From the NCBI GenBank assembly GCA_030041435.1, contig JASHNW010000058.1, forward strand, positions 51,473-115,472: a DNA stretch of 64,000 bases. The letters run 5' to 3'. This stretch comes from Acidobacteriaceae bacterium. Its GTDB lineage: Bacteria; Acidobacteriota; Terriglobia; Terriglobales; Acidobacteriaceae. A program made the position numbers and the translations under genes. Positions 1-9,130 of this stretch are shown here, piece by piece. Each line of letters begins with the position of its first letter. The stretch's first letter is position 1. The notes beneath the pieces were generated by a model. The model did no database searches and had not been told where the DNA came from. It saw nothing but the letters and a program-made list of their open reading frames with translations.

Positions 1-703
1 TGCGCAGGTTAATCCGCGGCGTGACGTTGGGCGCAAGACCGTCGCCGGAAACGCTGCCCGGCGCCAGGGAGCTGAAGTGCTTGGCCACCAGATCCACGAA
101 GCTGTCGTGCTCCAGATTGCCGGCAGCGGAAAATACCATATTGCCCGCCAGGAACCGCTGCTCGAAGAACCGGAGCAGCGTGTTCTGCTCGAAGCTGCGC
201 ACCGTTTCGCGCGTGCCCAGAATGGGCTTGCCCAGCGGGTGATCCTTCCAGAAACTCTGTGTGAAAATCTCGTGGACCAGGGTGTCCGGGTTGTCCTCGT
301 CCATCTTGATCTCTTCGAGGATGACGCCTCGCTCCCGCGCAATCTCCTCGCTGGCGAAGACGGGGTTCAGCACCAGGTCGGAAAGCACGTCCAGTGCCGT
401 GGGCACGTGCTCGTCCAGCACCTTGACGTTGAAGCAGACGGTTTCCTTCCCGGTGAATGCGTCGAGATTGCCGCCGATGGCGTCCACCTCGCGAGCGATG
501 CGCTGGGCGGATCGCGATTTCGTTCCCTTGAACACCATGTGCTCCACGAAGTGGGAGATGCCGTTTAATTCCGGAACTTCATGGCGTGAACCCGCGCGCA
601 TCCATACGCCCATGGCGACCGAGCGGACGTACTCCATCCGTTCGGTGAGGACGATCAGGCCGGAGGGAAGCACCGTCCGGCGGATATTTCGTTCGTTGTT
701 CAT
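1..703 (-). CDS. M16 family zinc peptidase (N-terminal part, cut by window start)
   Basis: This minus-strand frame starts at ATG 703 and runs off the left edge, so 234 residues are visible. It carries the inverted zinc motif HFVEH (HxxEH), followed by the family's FKGTKSRSA stretch, an IGGNLDAFTGKE segment, and the distal acidic helix with EEIKMDEDNP that supplies the third zinc ligand. This is the catalytic N-terminal half of a pitrilysin/processing-peptidase-like M16B protein, probably periplasmic or cytoplasmic peptide degradation. No signal peptide is obvious. The start has a 53-bp divergent spacer to rlmN. The family is clear; the substrate is unknown. Confidence 0.9.
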   Translation of the reverse strand, partial: MNNERNIRRTVLPSGLIVLTERMEYVRSVAMGVWMRAGSRHEVPELNGISHFVEHMVFKGTKSRSAQRIAREVDAIGGNLDAFTGKETVCFNVKVLDEHVPTALDVLSDLVLNPVFASEEIARERGVILEEIKMDEDNPDTLVHEIFTQSFWKDHPLGKPILGTRETVRSFEQNTLLRFFEQRFLAGNMVFSAAGNLEHDSFVDLVAKHFSSLAPGSVSGDGLAPNVTPRINLR

Positions 704-756
704 ACGTTCGTGAGGCAGAAGGGGCCAGCCGGTACTTAGATGCGCTATGCTCGGAC

Positions 757-1959
757 GTGAAAATGACAACCGGCGAGAAACTGCTTGCCTCCATCTTAGA
801 CGCTCCTGGAGCCTCCGGCGGTAGAAGACTTTTCGGCCTTCTGAATCAGGAACTTACGGTCGTGCTAGGCGAGTTTTCTCTGCCCCCGTACCGCATCCGG
901 CAGCTGGAATCCGCCCTTTACCGTCAACGGGTTACCGGCCTCGAAGCGGTCTCCGCCTGGCCGAAGGACCTCCGCGAGAAGGTCGCCGCGGCAGGTTTTG
1001 AGGTCGGTCAGCCGCGCATTGTCGAAACCTTCCGCTCCGTCGATGGAACGGAGCGCTACCTGATCGCGGGGGACGACGGACAGACGGTCGAAACCGTGTG
1101 GATGCCGGAAGGCGATGGGGGAGACGATGACGATCTCTCCGAACCTGGGCCCTCCGGCTACCCCGGACAGCGCGGCTGGTCCCGGGGAACCATCTGCGTT
1201 TCCAGCCAGATTGGCTGCGCGGTCAACTGTCAGTTCTGCCTGACGGCGCGCCTCGGCATCATCCGCAATCTGTCGGTCGGCGAAATCGCCGGCCAAGTGG
1301 CCGCCGTGCTCAATCGGCAGCAGGCCGAGCCCGGCCGCGACCGCATCAATCTGGTCTTTATGGGGATGGGCGAGCCATTCCTGAACTATGACGCTTTCAT
1401 GGGCGCGGTCCGGCTGCTGGCCGGCGCAATGGGCATACCCGAGTCGCGCATGACCGTCTCGACTTCGGGCATTGTGCCGGGCATCCTGCGCTTCGCCGAG
1501 GAGCCAGTGCGTCCCCGGCTGGCCATCTCGCTGAACGCTTCCAACGATGCCGTGCGCGAAACGATCATGCCCATCACGCGCAAGTGGAATATCGCGGAAG
1601 TGATCGACGCCGTACGCAAAGTACCCTTGCGGGCCCGCGAGCGGGTGACCTTCGAATACGTCCTGCTGGGCGGCGTCAACGATCGGATTGGGCACGCGGA
1701 TGAAGTGGTGCGGCTGGTGCGCCGCGCCAACTTCCCCGCGAAAGTGAATCTGATCGCCTGGAATCCGGGCCCCGACGTCCCGTTCACCACACCCGGCGAA
1801 GAAGACGTAGCCCGCTTCCAGCAGCGGCTGCGCCAACAGGGCATCCCTGCCTTTGTGCGTCGCCCGCGCGGACGCGACATCTACGCAGCGTGCGGGCAGC
1901 TCAGGAAGACGGTCGCCCCCGCCGCCGGTCCGGATCTCGCAGCCATCCGAAAAATCTGA
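757..1959 (+). CDS. rlmN: 23S rRNA (adenine-2503-C2)/tRNA methyltransferase RlmN
   Basis: A radical-SAM methyltransferase of 400 aa. The 4Fe-4S cluster cysteines appear as CAVNCQFC (about residues 154, 158 and 161). The two mechanistic cysteines are also present: one in TICVSSQ (about 147) and the methyl-carrying one in YAACGQL (about 379). Together these are diagnostic of RlmN rather than of a generic radical-SAM protein. It methylates A2503 of 23S rRNA and A37 of some tRNAs. Translation may begin at GTG 757 or at ATG 763, two codons later. The gene is divergent from the M16 peptidase. Confidence 0.95.
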   Translation: MKMTTGEKLLASILDAPGASGGRRLFGLLNQELTVVLGEFSLPPYRIRQLESALYRQRVTGLEAVSAWPKDLREKVAAAGFEVGQPRIVETFRSVDGTERYLIAGDDGQTVETVWMPEGDGGDDDDLSEPGPSGYPGQRGWSRGTICVSSQIGCAVNCQFCLTARLGIIRNLSVGEIAGQVAAVLNRQQAEPGRDRINLVFMGMGEPFLNYDAFMGAVRLLAGAMGIPESRMTVSTSGIVPGILRFAEEPVRPRLAISLNASNDAVRETIMPITRKWNIAEVIDAVRKVPLRARERVTFEYVLLGGVNDRIGHADEVVRLVRRANFPAKVNLIAWNPGPDVPFTTPGEEDVARFQQRLRQQGIPAFVRRPRGRDIYAACGQLRKTVAPAAGPDLAAIRKI

Positions 1960-2012
1960 TAAGCTCATTTCACTCTCTTCCACGAGAGCACCCTACCGGG
2001 AGGAAGCGCACT

Positions 2013-2087
2013 ATGATCGGCCAGTCATCGCCCAGCGATTTCAGGATGCGGCGCGCGGTCATCCGTCCCGGCACCCCTCGAGCGTAG
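2013..2087 (+). CDS. possible 24-aa small ORF downstream of rlmN
   Basis: An ATG at 2013 is preceded at good spacing by a near-perfect Shine-Dalgarno (GGGAGGA, about 1998-2004). It opens a 24-codon frame ending in TAG 2085-2087. The peptide is basic (several Arg) and resembles nothing I know. A terminator-like hairpin follows within 20 bp. It could be a real small protein, a leader peptide, or coincidence; only the ribosome binding site supports it. Confidence 0.3.
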   Translation: MIGQSSPSDFRMRRAVIRPGTPRA

Positions 2088-2106
2088 CTCCCGAGTTGCC
2101 GTAAAT

Positions 2107-2150
2107 TGCAGGACCCGGGGCCAGTTCCAGGCCCGTCCCCCTGCATTTTC
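2107..2150 (+). terminator. rho-independent terminator-like hairpin
   Basis: An outer stem TGCAGG/CCTGCA (2107-2112 with 2140-2145) encloses an inner GGGCC/GGCCC stem and is followed by ATTTTC. It lies between the rlmN region and the ABC transporter and so would separate the two transcripts. The T-tract is short. Confidence 0.5.
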
Positions 2151-2241
2151 AGTGCAGCCGCTGCTCTTCATTCGCAAAATCTCTTTCCGAGCCCGGACCC
2201 TGGGTCCGCTGCTCTTTCCCGTTGGAGTCGCCGGGGGATTT

Positions 2242-4125
2242 ATGAATCGAACTCCCAGTCGCAACGCTGTAGGTGAAGTTCTCCATTTCCTGCTCCGTCA
2301 TTGGCGGCGCGAATTCTGGAGCGTCGCCGCGGTCGCCGCCAGCATGATCGCCGCCACGACCGCGGACCTCATGCTGCCGATGTACTCCGGACGCCTCGTC
2401 GATGCGGTTGCCAGGCCCGGTGTCGCACGCCTGGCTGTCCGCTATGCAGCCCTGCACGCCGCCGTCATGGCCATCGTCGCCATGGCGGTGCTCGGATTTG
2501 TCCTGATGGCAGCGCGGTATCTGGCGCTGGTGGCCATCATCCAGCTCACTCTGCGCCTGATGACGCGCATGGCGGCCGATGCCTTTTGGCGTGTGCAGCG
2601 CTTCTCGACCGACTGGCACGCGAACAATTTCGCCGGCTCCATTGTGCGCCGCATCACGCGTGGCATGTGGGCCGTCGATCTGCTGGACGACACACTGCTG
2701 CTGGCTTTACTGCCGGCAGTGCTGGTGCTGGTGGGGGCTCCGCTGCTTCTCGGCCTGCGCTGGCCGGCCATGGGCCTGGTGATCGCCCTGGGTGCGGTGG
2801 CCTATGTTGCCATTTCCGTGGCCATGTCACTCGGCTACGTCGCGCCGGCGGCGCGGCTCTCGAACGGGCAGGACACCCGGGTGGGCGGCGCTCTGGCTGA
2901 CGCCATCACCTGCAATACCGTGGTGAAATCCTTCGGCGCCGAGACCTGCGAGGACGCGCGTCTGAGCCGTGTGCTGACGAAATGGCGAGGCCGCACCGAG
3001 CGGACCTGGGTCTTTGCCACCCGCAGCAACGCCGCGCAGCTTATCGTCCTGCTGGTGCTGCGCACCGCCGTGGTCGGCTTTGCCGTGTGGCTGTGGTGGC
3101 GCGGCCGGGCCACGCCCGGCGACCTGACATTTGTTCTCACCACCTACTTCATCGTCCATGGTTACCTGCGCGACGTGGGGCAGCACATCGCCAACCTGCA
3201 GCGCTCCGTCAACGAAATGGAGGAGATGGTCGAGTTTCAGTCGCTGCCCCTCGGCGTAGCCGATGCCCCTGGCGCCCGGCCCATCCGCGTCGCGGCCGGC
3301 GAGATTGTCTTCGATCGCGTCACCTTCCGCTACGGTATGCGCGCAGACCCGCTCTTTCGCAACTTCTCCCTGCGCATTCAGCCGGGAGAGCGCGTGGGAC
3401 TGGTCGGCCATTCCGGGTCGGGCAAATCCTCGTTCGTGAAGCTGCTGCACCGTCTGTATGACGTGTCCGGAGGCAGGATTCTTGTCGACGGCCAGGACAT
3501 CGCCCTGGTCACCCAGGAGTCGCTGCGCGCGCAACTGGCCCTGGTGCCCCAGGAGCCGATTCTCTTCCATCGCTCGCTGGCGGAGAATATCGCCTACGGC
3601 CGCCCGCACGCGACCCAGCGCGAAATTGAAGAAGCGGCGCGCCTCGCAAATGCGCACGACTTCATTCGCACCCAGCCGAAAGGCTACGCGACCCTGGTTG
3701 GCGAGCGCGGCGTCAAGCTCTCCGGCGGCGAACGCCAGAGAGTGGCGCTGGCCCGCGCCTTTCTGGCGAATTCGCCGGTGCTGGTGCTCGATGAGGCCAC
3801 CTCCAGCCTCGACTCAGAATCGGAGGCGCTGATCCAGGAGGCGATGCAGCGGCTGATCGCCGGTCGCACGGCGATTGTGATCGCGCATCGTCTCTCGACC
3901 GTGCGCATGCTCGATCGCATTCTGGTCTTCGAGGCAGGTGAAGTGGTGGAGGAAGGAAAACACGAAGAGCTGGTCCGAATTCCGGGAGGCATCTACCGGC
4001 GCCTGTTCGAGCGCCAGGCTTTGGGACTGCTCGCGGACGGCGAGGCCGGCTTCGCAGATGCCAACCCGGATAATCTGGATGACGAACTGGACGACGGAGT
4101 GACCGCCTCCTGGCAGCAGCGGTGA
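2242..4125 (+). CDS. ABC exporter, fused transmembrane and ATPase domains (MsbA/lipid-A or multidrug type)
   Basis: A 627-aa half-transporter. An N-terminal six-helix type-IV exporter domain (about residues 30-320) is followed by an ATPase domain with Walker A GHSGSGKSS (about 389), Q-loop VPQEP, signature LSGGERQ (about 493), Walker B VLVLDEATSSLD and the switch His in IAHRLST. It should homodimerise in the inner membrane and export a lipid, peptide or drug; substrate cannot be read from sequence. ATG 2242 was chosen because it has a GGGGGA ribosome site; a GTG at 2152 would add 30 residues of low quality. It converges on yvcK. Confidence 0.88.
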   Translation: MNRTPSRNAVGEVLHFLLRHWRREFWSVAAVAASMIAATTADLMLPMYSGRLVDAVARPGVARLAVRYAALHAAVMAIVAMAVLGFVLMAARYLALVAIIQLTLRLMTRMAADAFWRVQRFSTDWHANNFAGSIVRRITRGMWAVDLLDDTLLLALLPAVLVLVGAPLLLGLRWPAMGLVIALGAVAYVAISVAMSLGYVAPAARLSNGQDTRVGGALADAITCNTVVKSFGAETCEDARLSRVLTKWRGRTERTWVFATRSNAAQLIVLLVLRTAVVGFAVWLWWRGRATPGDLTFVLTTYFIVHGYLRDVGQHIANLQRSVNEMEEMVEFQSLPLGVADAPGARPIRVAAGEIVFDRVTFRYGMRADPLFRNFSLRIQPGERVGLVGHSGSGKSSFVKLLHRLYDVSGGRILVDGQDIALVTQESLRAQLALVPQEPILFHRSLAENIAYGRPHATQREIEEAARLANAHDFIRTQPKGYATLVGERGVKLSGGERQRVALARAFLANSPVLVLDEATSSLDSESEALIQEAMQRLIAGRTAIVIAHRLSTVRMLDRILVFEAGEVVEEGKHEELVRIPGGIYRRLFERQALGLLADGEAGFADANPDNLDDELDDGVTASWQQR

Positions 4126-4198
4126 AAAGCCGATCCCGGGGCAGGCTGCGGACCTCGGGATGAACAGAACGTAAGCGCCGCTGCGGCTGCCCGGGCTG

Positions 4199-5248
4199 TC
4201 AGCGGGCGCCCGCGGCCACGGCCGTGCGCATCGGCAGCGCGAGCACCGCATCGGACACTCGATCCGCTGCGTGCCGCAGGACATCGCCCTCCTCCGCGAA
4301 GTTGCCCGTCACGCACTGGATTCCCATCGCCTCGATGCGTGCCACGTCCGCGATGGTGGCTTCCGCGCCCTGGGCAGCATAGCGCTTGCGCAGTTCCGCG
4401 GAAACCGGCGCCGTATTGACGACAGCAAAATCGAAGACTGGCCGTCCCGCATGCTCGTAGATCCGCTCGATATGCTGCGCCGCGGTCAGGTGCAGGCTCT
4501 CGTTCGCCTGGGTCATCAGGTTGCAGATATAGACCCGCGTCCCTGGCGCATCCCCCAGCGCTTCAGGAATACCCTTGACCAGCAGATTGGTCACGATGCT
4601 CGTGTACAGCGACCCGGGACCCACCGTGATGAGATCTGCCGCGGCAATCGCAGCCAGAGTCTCTGGTGGCGGCGGCGGGTCCGGCGGATCCAGCATCAGC
4701 TCGACGATATGCAGGTGGCTGGCCGTGATGTTTGTCTCTCCCCGCACGATCGAGCCGTCCTCCATGCGGGCGGCCAGGGTGACATTCGTCTGCGTTGCCG
4801 GGTAAATGTGTCCGCGCGTGGCAAGAATCTCTGCCGCCAGCTTGATCGCCTGGCCAAAGTCCCCCGTCATTTCCGTGAGCGCAGCGATGAACAGGTTGCC
4901 GAAATTGTGCCCGCCCAGTTCGCCTCCCTTCCTGAAGCGATGGCGAAACAGCTGCGAGATCAGGCGTTCGTCTTCCGACAGAGCCACCATGCAGTTGCGC
5001 AGGTCGCCTGGCGGCAGCATGTTGAAGTCGCGGCGCAGCCGTCCGCTTGAACCGCCGTCATCGGTTACGGTGACGACCGCGGAGAGATCGGCGATCAACG
5101 GTGCGCGAGCCGGAACGGTGAGCAGGCCGGAAGCGTGCGGAACGCGCTGCTTGAGGCCGCGCAGCAGAGTGGAGAGGCCCGTACCTCCGCCGATGGCGAC
5201 CACGCGCAGCCCTGGGGGAGGGGTACTTATCACGGCTGTTGGTTTCAC
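4199..5248 (-). CDS. yvcK: YvcK/CofD-like gluconeogenesis factor
   Basis: A 349-aa protein of the YvcK family, which binds UDP-sugars and in Bacillus affects growth on gluconeogenic carbon sources and cell-wall synthesis. Visible motifs are the N-terminal glycine loop AIGGGTGLSTLLRGLK, TVTDDGGSSGRLR, LPPGDLRNC, FGNLFIAALTE and TVGPGSLYTSI, all typical of the family. Length is normal. No rapZ or whiA neighbour is present, unlike in Firmicutes. It is followed on the same strand by nothing close; the TPR gene lies 56 bp upstream and may be co-transcribed. Confidence 0.9.
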   Translation of the reverse strand: MKPTAVISTPPPGLRVVAIGGGTGLSTLLRGLKQRVPHASGLLTVPARAPLIADLSAVVTVTDDGGSSGRLRRDFNMLPPGDLRNCMVALSEDERLISQLFRHRFRKGGELGGHNFGNLFIAALTEMTGDFGQAIKLAAEILATRGHIYPATQTNVTLAARMEDGSIVRGETNITASHLHIVELMLDPPDPPPPPETLAAIAAADLITVGPGSLYTSIVTNLLVKGIPEALGDAPGTRVYICNLMTQANESLHLTAAQHIERIYEHAGRPVFDFAVVNTAPVSAELRKRYAAQGAEATIADVARIEAMGIQCVTGNFAEEGDVLRHAADRVSDAVLALPMRTAVAAGAR

Positions 5249-5304
5249 AAATCCAGCATTCGACTCCCGTTTATCAGTCTAACCCGAGAGATCGCGCGAA
5301 TTTT

Positions 5305-5874
5305 TCAGGCCATCTCCGGGTACAAAAGTTCTGTGAAGCGCGGATCGTCGGCCATGTCGATGAAATCCGGATCGCTGCGCGCCTGGATGCGGTTCGCCGG
5401 ATTGATTTCGATGGCGCGCGCCAGATGATCCAGCGCTTCTTCCGCCTGTCCGGTGATGCTGCTCAGCAGCGCCATCCCGTAGTGGGCGAAGTCCGCCCGC
5501 GGCGACTTGGACAGGATGGCCTCGAACTGGTCGCGCGCATCCTCGTAGGACCCGTTGTTCAGCAGCGAAACAGCGTAGTCGTATTGCTCCTCAGGGCTGT
5601 TGAAGGTCAGTGCCGCGGCCCGGCTGTGCCGCTCGCAGACCACCAGATAGACCCGCGCCCGCTCCAGAATTTCCGCCGGAGCGTCAGGCACAATCTTCTC
5701 GAGGAGGACCCGCGCCTTTTCAAATTTGCCTTCCTGCATCAGCTGCAGTGCGTTCTGGTATTCCTGGAGGAGACGGTGCTGTGCTCCACTGGTAGCGGAG
5801 CGCGAGCTTGCTGCTCCCGGACGGGCCGCCCGGCGTGCGCCGGATGAGTCTCGACTTTCCTGCATACGAGCCAT
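5305..5874 (-). CDS. tetratricopeptide-repeat protein
   Basis: A 189-aa protein with at least two TPR-like helical pairs: one around LLQEYQNALQLMQEGKFEKA and one around YDYAVSLLNNGSYEDARDQF, followed by a third ending AIEINPANR. The N-terminal 30 residues are basic and low-complexity and no signal peptide is visible, so it is probably a cytoplasmic protein-protein adaptor. Start ATG 5874 has a GGGGC tract upstream; ATG 5865 is an alternative. Specific function unknown. Confidence 0.75.
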   Translation of the reverse strand: MARMQESRDSSGARRAARPGAASSRSATSGAQHRLLQEYQNALQLMQEGKFEKARVLLEKIVPDAPAEILERARVYLVVCERHSRAAALTFNSPEEQYDYAVSLLNNGSYEDARDQFEAILSKSPRADFAHYGMALLSSITGQAEEALDHLARAIEINPANRIQARSDPDFIDMADDPRFTELLYPEMA

Positions 5875-6039
5875 ATTGGTTTTCTGCCCCGGACGGGTCC
5901 GTCGTTGGAAACCGGCAATCCGGATGTAACCCTTCGATCAACGTTTTATACGCACAATGCCGCGCCGCGTCAAATCATCAGGCGGATTCTTCGATTTGCT
6001 CCGCGGGCGAACTGTGCAGAGAATGGGATCTGGGACCCG

Positions 6040-7296
6040 ATGAAGCGCGCCTCGGTGCTAACGGCAGCTGGGTTGGTGGTGGCAGTAGGGTGCGGGCCCG
6101 TCTCCCGCGCCCGCGCCGAGAATCGCGCGCCTCAGACCCCTGCGGAACCGCAGCCCGCGCTGCGCATCCCCGTGGCGCCACTCGGCTACGCTCCTCCCAG
6201 CGCCTTCTATCTCACCTATCGCCTGTCCTCGGCATCCCTCGGGTTCTTCGACGACGATCGCCTGATGTTCACGTTTCGTGTGGGCGGCTTGCTGAGAAGA
6301 CTGCCCAGCGATCGCGATGGCGACGATGACCAGCAGATCCGCGCTGTCGTCCTCGACGCGCGCACCGGCAATGTCGTGCGCCAGACGGAGTGGCGCATGC
6401 ACGATCGCGGCCAGTACCTGTGGCCCCTTGCGGATGGGAAATTCCTCGTCCGGGTGCGCGACGCGCTGTACCTGACCGACGAGTCCCTCACCCTCGAACA
6501 CTATCTTTCCTTCGATACGGCGCTGCGCGGTGTTGAGGTCGCACCCGATCGCAGCAGGCTCGTCATTCAGAGGGACGATCCGCCCAAACTCGCTTTGTCG
6601 TCGGACCGCCAGGACGAAGAAGCGGACCACAACCCGGTCAAGGTTGAAATTGTCCCCGCTGGTTCCCGTCAGGCCCTTGTGCTGGAGGATGCGCAATCCG
6701 TCGTGCGCGTGCCGCTGACTGGTGACGGCGTCCTGGATGTTCTCGAAGGCAGGGATCTGGGTTCCTTTGCGATTCGCAGTGTGCCGTTTCAGGGCAAGCC
6801 CAAAATCCTCGCCGAGGTAAAGTCCAACTGCCAGCCCACCGTGCAGACGGTCAGCTCCACCGTGGCGCTCGTCCTCGGATGCTATATGGGGGGGGACGAT
6901 CGTCCGGTCGTTGCCCTTTCTACCGCCACAGGCAGTCAGTTATGGTCCACCCGCTGGGAGAATAAGTATGTCTGGGGTTGGTTTACCTCGGCCGAGAACG
7001 GCAGCCGTTTTGCCTATGAATCTGTCGAGGTTGCCCGGCCCATGAGCGTATTCGACACGCTCGACGAGGAGGATATCTCGGCGCAAATGGTGGGCGTCTA
7101 CGACACCGACTCGGGCAAACTGGTCCTTGTGAGGGATGCGACGCCGGTTCTGACCGCCGGCCAGAATGTCGCGCTCTCGCCCGATGGCAAACGCTTCGCC
7201 GTGCTGCGCCACGACGCAATCGAGATTTACGACCTTCCGCCGGTTACCCAGCCTCCCGCTGCCGATAACGGCCGTCCCGCGCCGAAGAAGAAGTAG
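6040..7296 (+). CDS. secreted protein with PQQ/WD40-like beta-propeller character
   Basis: ATG 6040 opens a 418-aa frame with a signal peptide: MKR, then a hydrophobic stretch, then SRARA before the mature part. A cysteine in AVGC lies in a poor lipobox. The mature part has repeated short motifs such as DARTGNVVRQTEW, STATGSQLWSTRW and DTDSGKLVLVRD, the pattern of quinoprotein-like propeller blades. Upstream frame to 5905 is open but lacks the signal. It is common as an unnamed secreted protein; the partner and ligand are unknown. The C-terminus ends in a lysine run. Confidence 0.7.
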   Translation: MKRASVLTAAGLVVAVGCGPVSRARAENRAPQTPAEPQPALRIPVAPLGYAPPSAFYLTYRLSSASLGFFDDDRLMFTFRVGGLLRRLPSDRDGDDDQQIRAVVLDARTGNVVRQTEWRMHDRGQYLWPLADGKFLVRVRDALYLTDESLTLEHYLSFDTALRGVEVAPDRSRLVIQRDDPPKLALSSDRQDEEADHNPVKVEIVPAGSRQALVLEDAQSVVRVPLTGDGVLDVLEGRDLGSFAIRSVPFQGKPKILAEVKSNCQPTVQTVSSTVALVLGCYMGGDDRPVVALSTATGSQLWSTRWENKYVWGWFTSAENGSRFAYESVEVARPMSVFDTLDEEDISAQMVGVYDTDSGKLVLVRDATPVLTAGQNVALSPDGKRFAVLRHDAIEIYDLPPVTQPPAADNGRPAPKKK

Positions 7297-7398
7297 CTCC
7301 TGCGCAGACAGGCGGGTTTGTACCCCCGCTTCATTCTGGCGTTGACATTTCTGGCCGCCGGGTGAAATTCTCATACGTTTTGCCGGGGGTTGTTTTCC

Positions 7399-8172
7399 AT
7401 GAATCCAGTTGCCGGTGCCGAGCTTCCTGCCAGGGGCAGGGAACTGACCGTCGCTCAGCCGTATCTTATCCAGCAGCAATGGGATGCCTACACTGAAGAG
7501 CAGCACGCGGTGTGGGCCGAACTGGTCCGCCGCCGCATGCCGCAGCTGCGCGAGCACGCCGCCCAGGAGTATCTCGACGGCTTCCACCAGATCGGCCTCC
7601 GCGAAGACACCATTCCGAACCTGAGCGAGGTCAACCGCCGCCTGTCCCCGCGGACCGGCTGGAACGCCACACCTGTCAGCGGATTTCTCCCTCCGGACGC
7701 CTTTTTCGAGATGCTGGCCGCCCGCCAGTTTCCCACCACCACGTACATCCGTGGCCGCGAATCCATGGAGTACACCCCGGAGCCGGATATCTTTCACGAC
7801 GTCTTCGGCCACGTGCCCATGCACGCGCACCCGGTCTTCGCCGATTTCCTCCAGCACTACGGTCGCGTGTGCGCCCGCCTGATGCACGACAAGGAAAAGC
7901 TCGAGAAGATGGGCCGCCTGTTCTGGTTCACAGTCGAGTTTGGCGTCATCCGCCAGCACGGCAAGGTCAGGCTTTACGGCAGCGGCCTCATCTCCTCTCA
8001 CGGCGAGGGGACGCACGTGATCGAAGGGAAGCCCGAGATTCGCGACTTCAATCTCGATCTTGTCCTCGAGCAGAAGTTCCTCGTCTCTGAGGAGCAGAAG
8101 GTCCTCTACGCTGTCGAGTCGTTCGACCAGATCTACGAGGCCGCGCAGGAGGCTGAAAGGCGTCTCGCCTGA
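7399..8172 (+). CDS. phhA: phenylalanine 4-monooxygenase
   Basis: A 257-aa single-domain aromatic amino-acid hydroxylase, the usual size of the bacterial enzyme, which lacks the regulatory and tetramerisation domains of the animal one. The iron ligands are visible: His 133 and His 138 in HDVFGHVP, and a Glu near 180 in WFTVEFG. It converts phenylalanine to tyrosine with a tetrahydropterin and O2. ATG 7399 follows a GGGGG ribosome site. No pterin-recycling or tyrosine-degradation gene sits beside it. Confidence 0.92.
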   Translation: MNPVAGAELPARGRELTVAQPYLIQQQWDAYTEEQHAVWAELVRRRMPQLREHAAQEYLDGFHQIGLREDTIPNLSEVNRRLSPRTGWNATPVSGFLPPDAFFEMLAARQFPTTTYIRGRESMEYTPEPDIFHDVFGHVPMHAHPVFADFLQHYGRVCARLMHDKEKLEKMGRLFWFTVEFGVIRQHGKVRLYGSGLISSHGEGTHVIEGKPEIRDFNLDLVLEQKFLVSEEQKVLYAVESFDQIYEAAQEAERRLA

Positions 8173-8357
8173 CGCTCTGTGGCTGCTCACCTTCCCCGGC
8201 CTCCCGCCGTCGAAACGCAGGGCGCGACTCACGGGAGTAACGGAAGCGGCGCGAAATTTGCATCTCTTTTATATGCGCCGTTGCACAATACAAAGATTGG
8301 CTCGTGTTGTGAGCCATTCTCGTTGCATCGCCGGTCGTTGACGCGCAGGAGGGGAAC

Positions 8358-9029
8358 GTGCCGCGGATCCATTTTCATTTGCAGCTGGCCGAGCTGAAAG
8401 ACAAGCTGCTCGCCATGGCGGCGCTCTCCCAGCAGGCGGTCGAGTCGGCCGTGGATGCGTGGCTCCAGCGCGACGCCGGTTTGTGCCAGTACGTCCGCGA
8501 AAACGAGACCGCCATCAACACCGCGCAGCGCGAAGTGGACGAAATGGCCTACGAGCTGCTTTCCCGCGAGCAGCCCATGGCCATCGATCTGCGTTTCATT
8601 CTGGCCGTCATCAAGATCAACGGCGACCTGGAGCGTATCGGCGACATGGCGGTCAGCATCGCCGTGCGTACGCTCGACCTGCTCGACCAGGACCCGATCG
8701 ATCTGCCTGTGGACATCGCCGGAATGGGCGACTTTGCCGGGCGGATGATCCGCACCGCCGTCCAGGCGCTGCTCGACGGCGATGCCCTGGTGGCTGAGTC
8801 CGTCCGCGACATGGACGACGAGATCGATCGCATGAATCGCGTCGCGATTACCGAGCTGACTCACGTCATTCAGGAGCATCCGGAGACTGCCGACCACGCG
8901 CTGCCGGCAATCCTGGTCTCTCGGAACCTGGAGCGCATCGCCGACCACGCAACCAACATCGCGACGGACGTTATTTTCTGGGTGCGCGGCGCCGACCTGC
9001 GTCACCAGCTATCCATGGCCGTCGATTAG
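8358..9029 (+). CDS. phoU: phosphate-uptake regulator PhoU
   Basis: A 223-aa all-helical protein with the duplicated PhoU three-helix bundle. Metal-binding motifs are visible in each half: ERIGDMAVSIA and ERIADHATNIATD. PhoU restrains the PstSCAB transporter and PhoR signalling under phosphate sufficiency. The GTG start at 8358 is fixed by AGGAGGGG at 8347-8354. Unusually, no pst or phoBR gene is adjacent; it stands alone between phhA and the convergent aroB. A small hairpin TGGCTC/GAGCCA (8298-8316) lies in the leader. Confidence 0.92.
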   Translation: MPRIHFHLQLAELKDKLLAMAALSQQAVESAVDAWLQRDAGLCQYVRENETAINTAQREVDEMAYELLSREQPMAIDLRFILAVIKINGDLERIGDMAVSIAVRTLDLLDQDPIDLPVDIAGMGDFAGRMIRTAVQALLDGDALVAESVRDMDDEIDRMNRVAITELTHVIQEHPETADHALPAILVSRNLERIADHATNIATDVIFWVRGADLRHQLSMAVD

Positions 9030-9130
9030 GCTGAATCGATTACGAGCCGTCGAGCATGCCCTCTCAGAAACAAGCGTCCGTCATCCTGAACGGAGCGCCG
9101 TAATCTGCAATCTGCAGCCTGTCATCCGGT

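Noticed and set aside
7342..7398. Sigma70 promoter for phhA (TTGACA at 7342)
   Set aside because: A perfect -35 is present, but no convincing -10 lies 16-18 bp downstream.
8298..8316. Riboswitch or terminator before phoU
   Set aside because: Only a 6-bp hairpin without a T-tract or recognisable motif.
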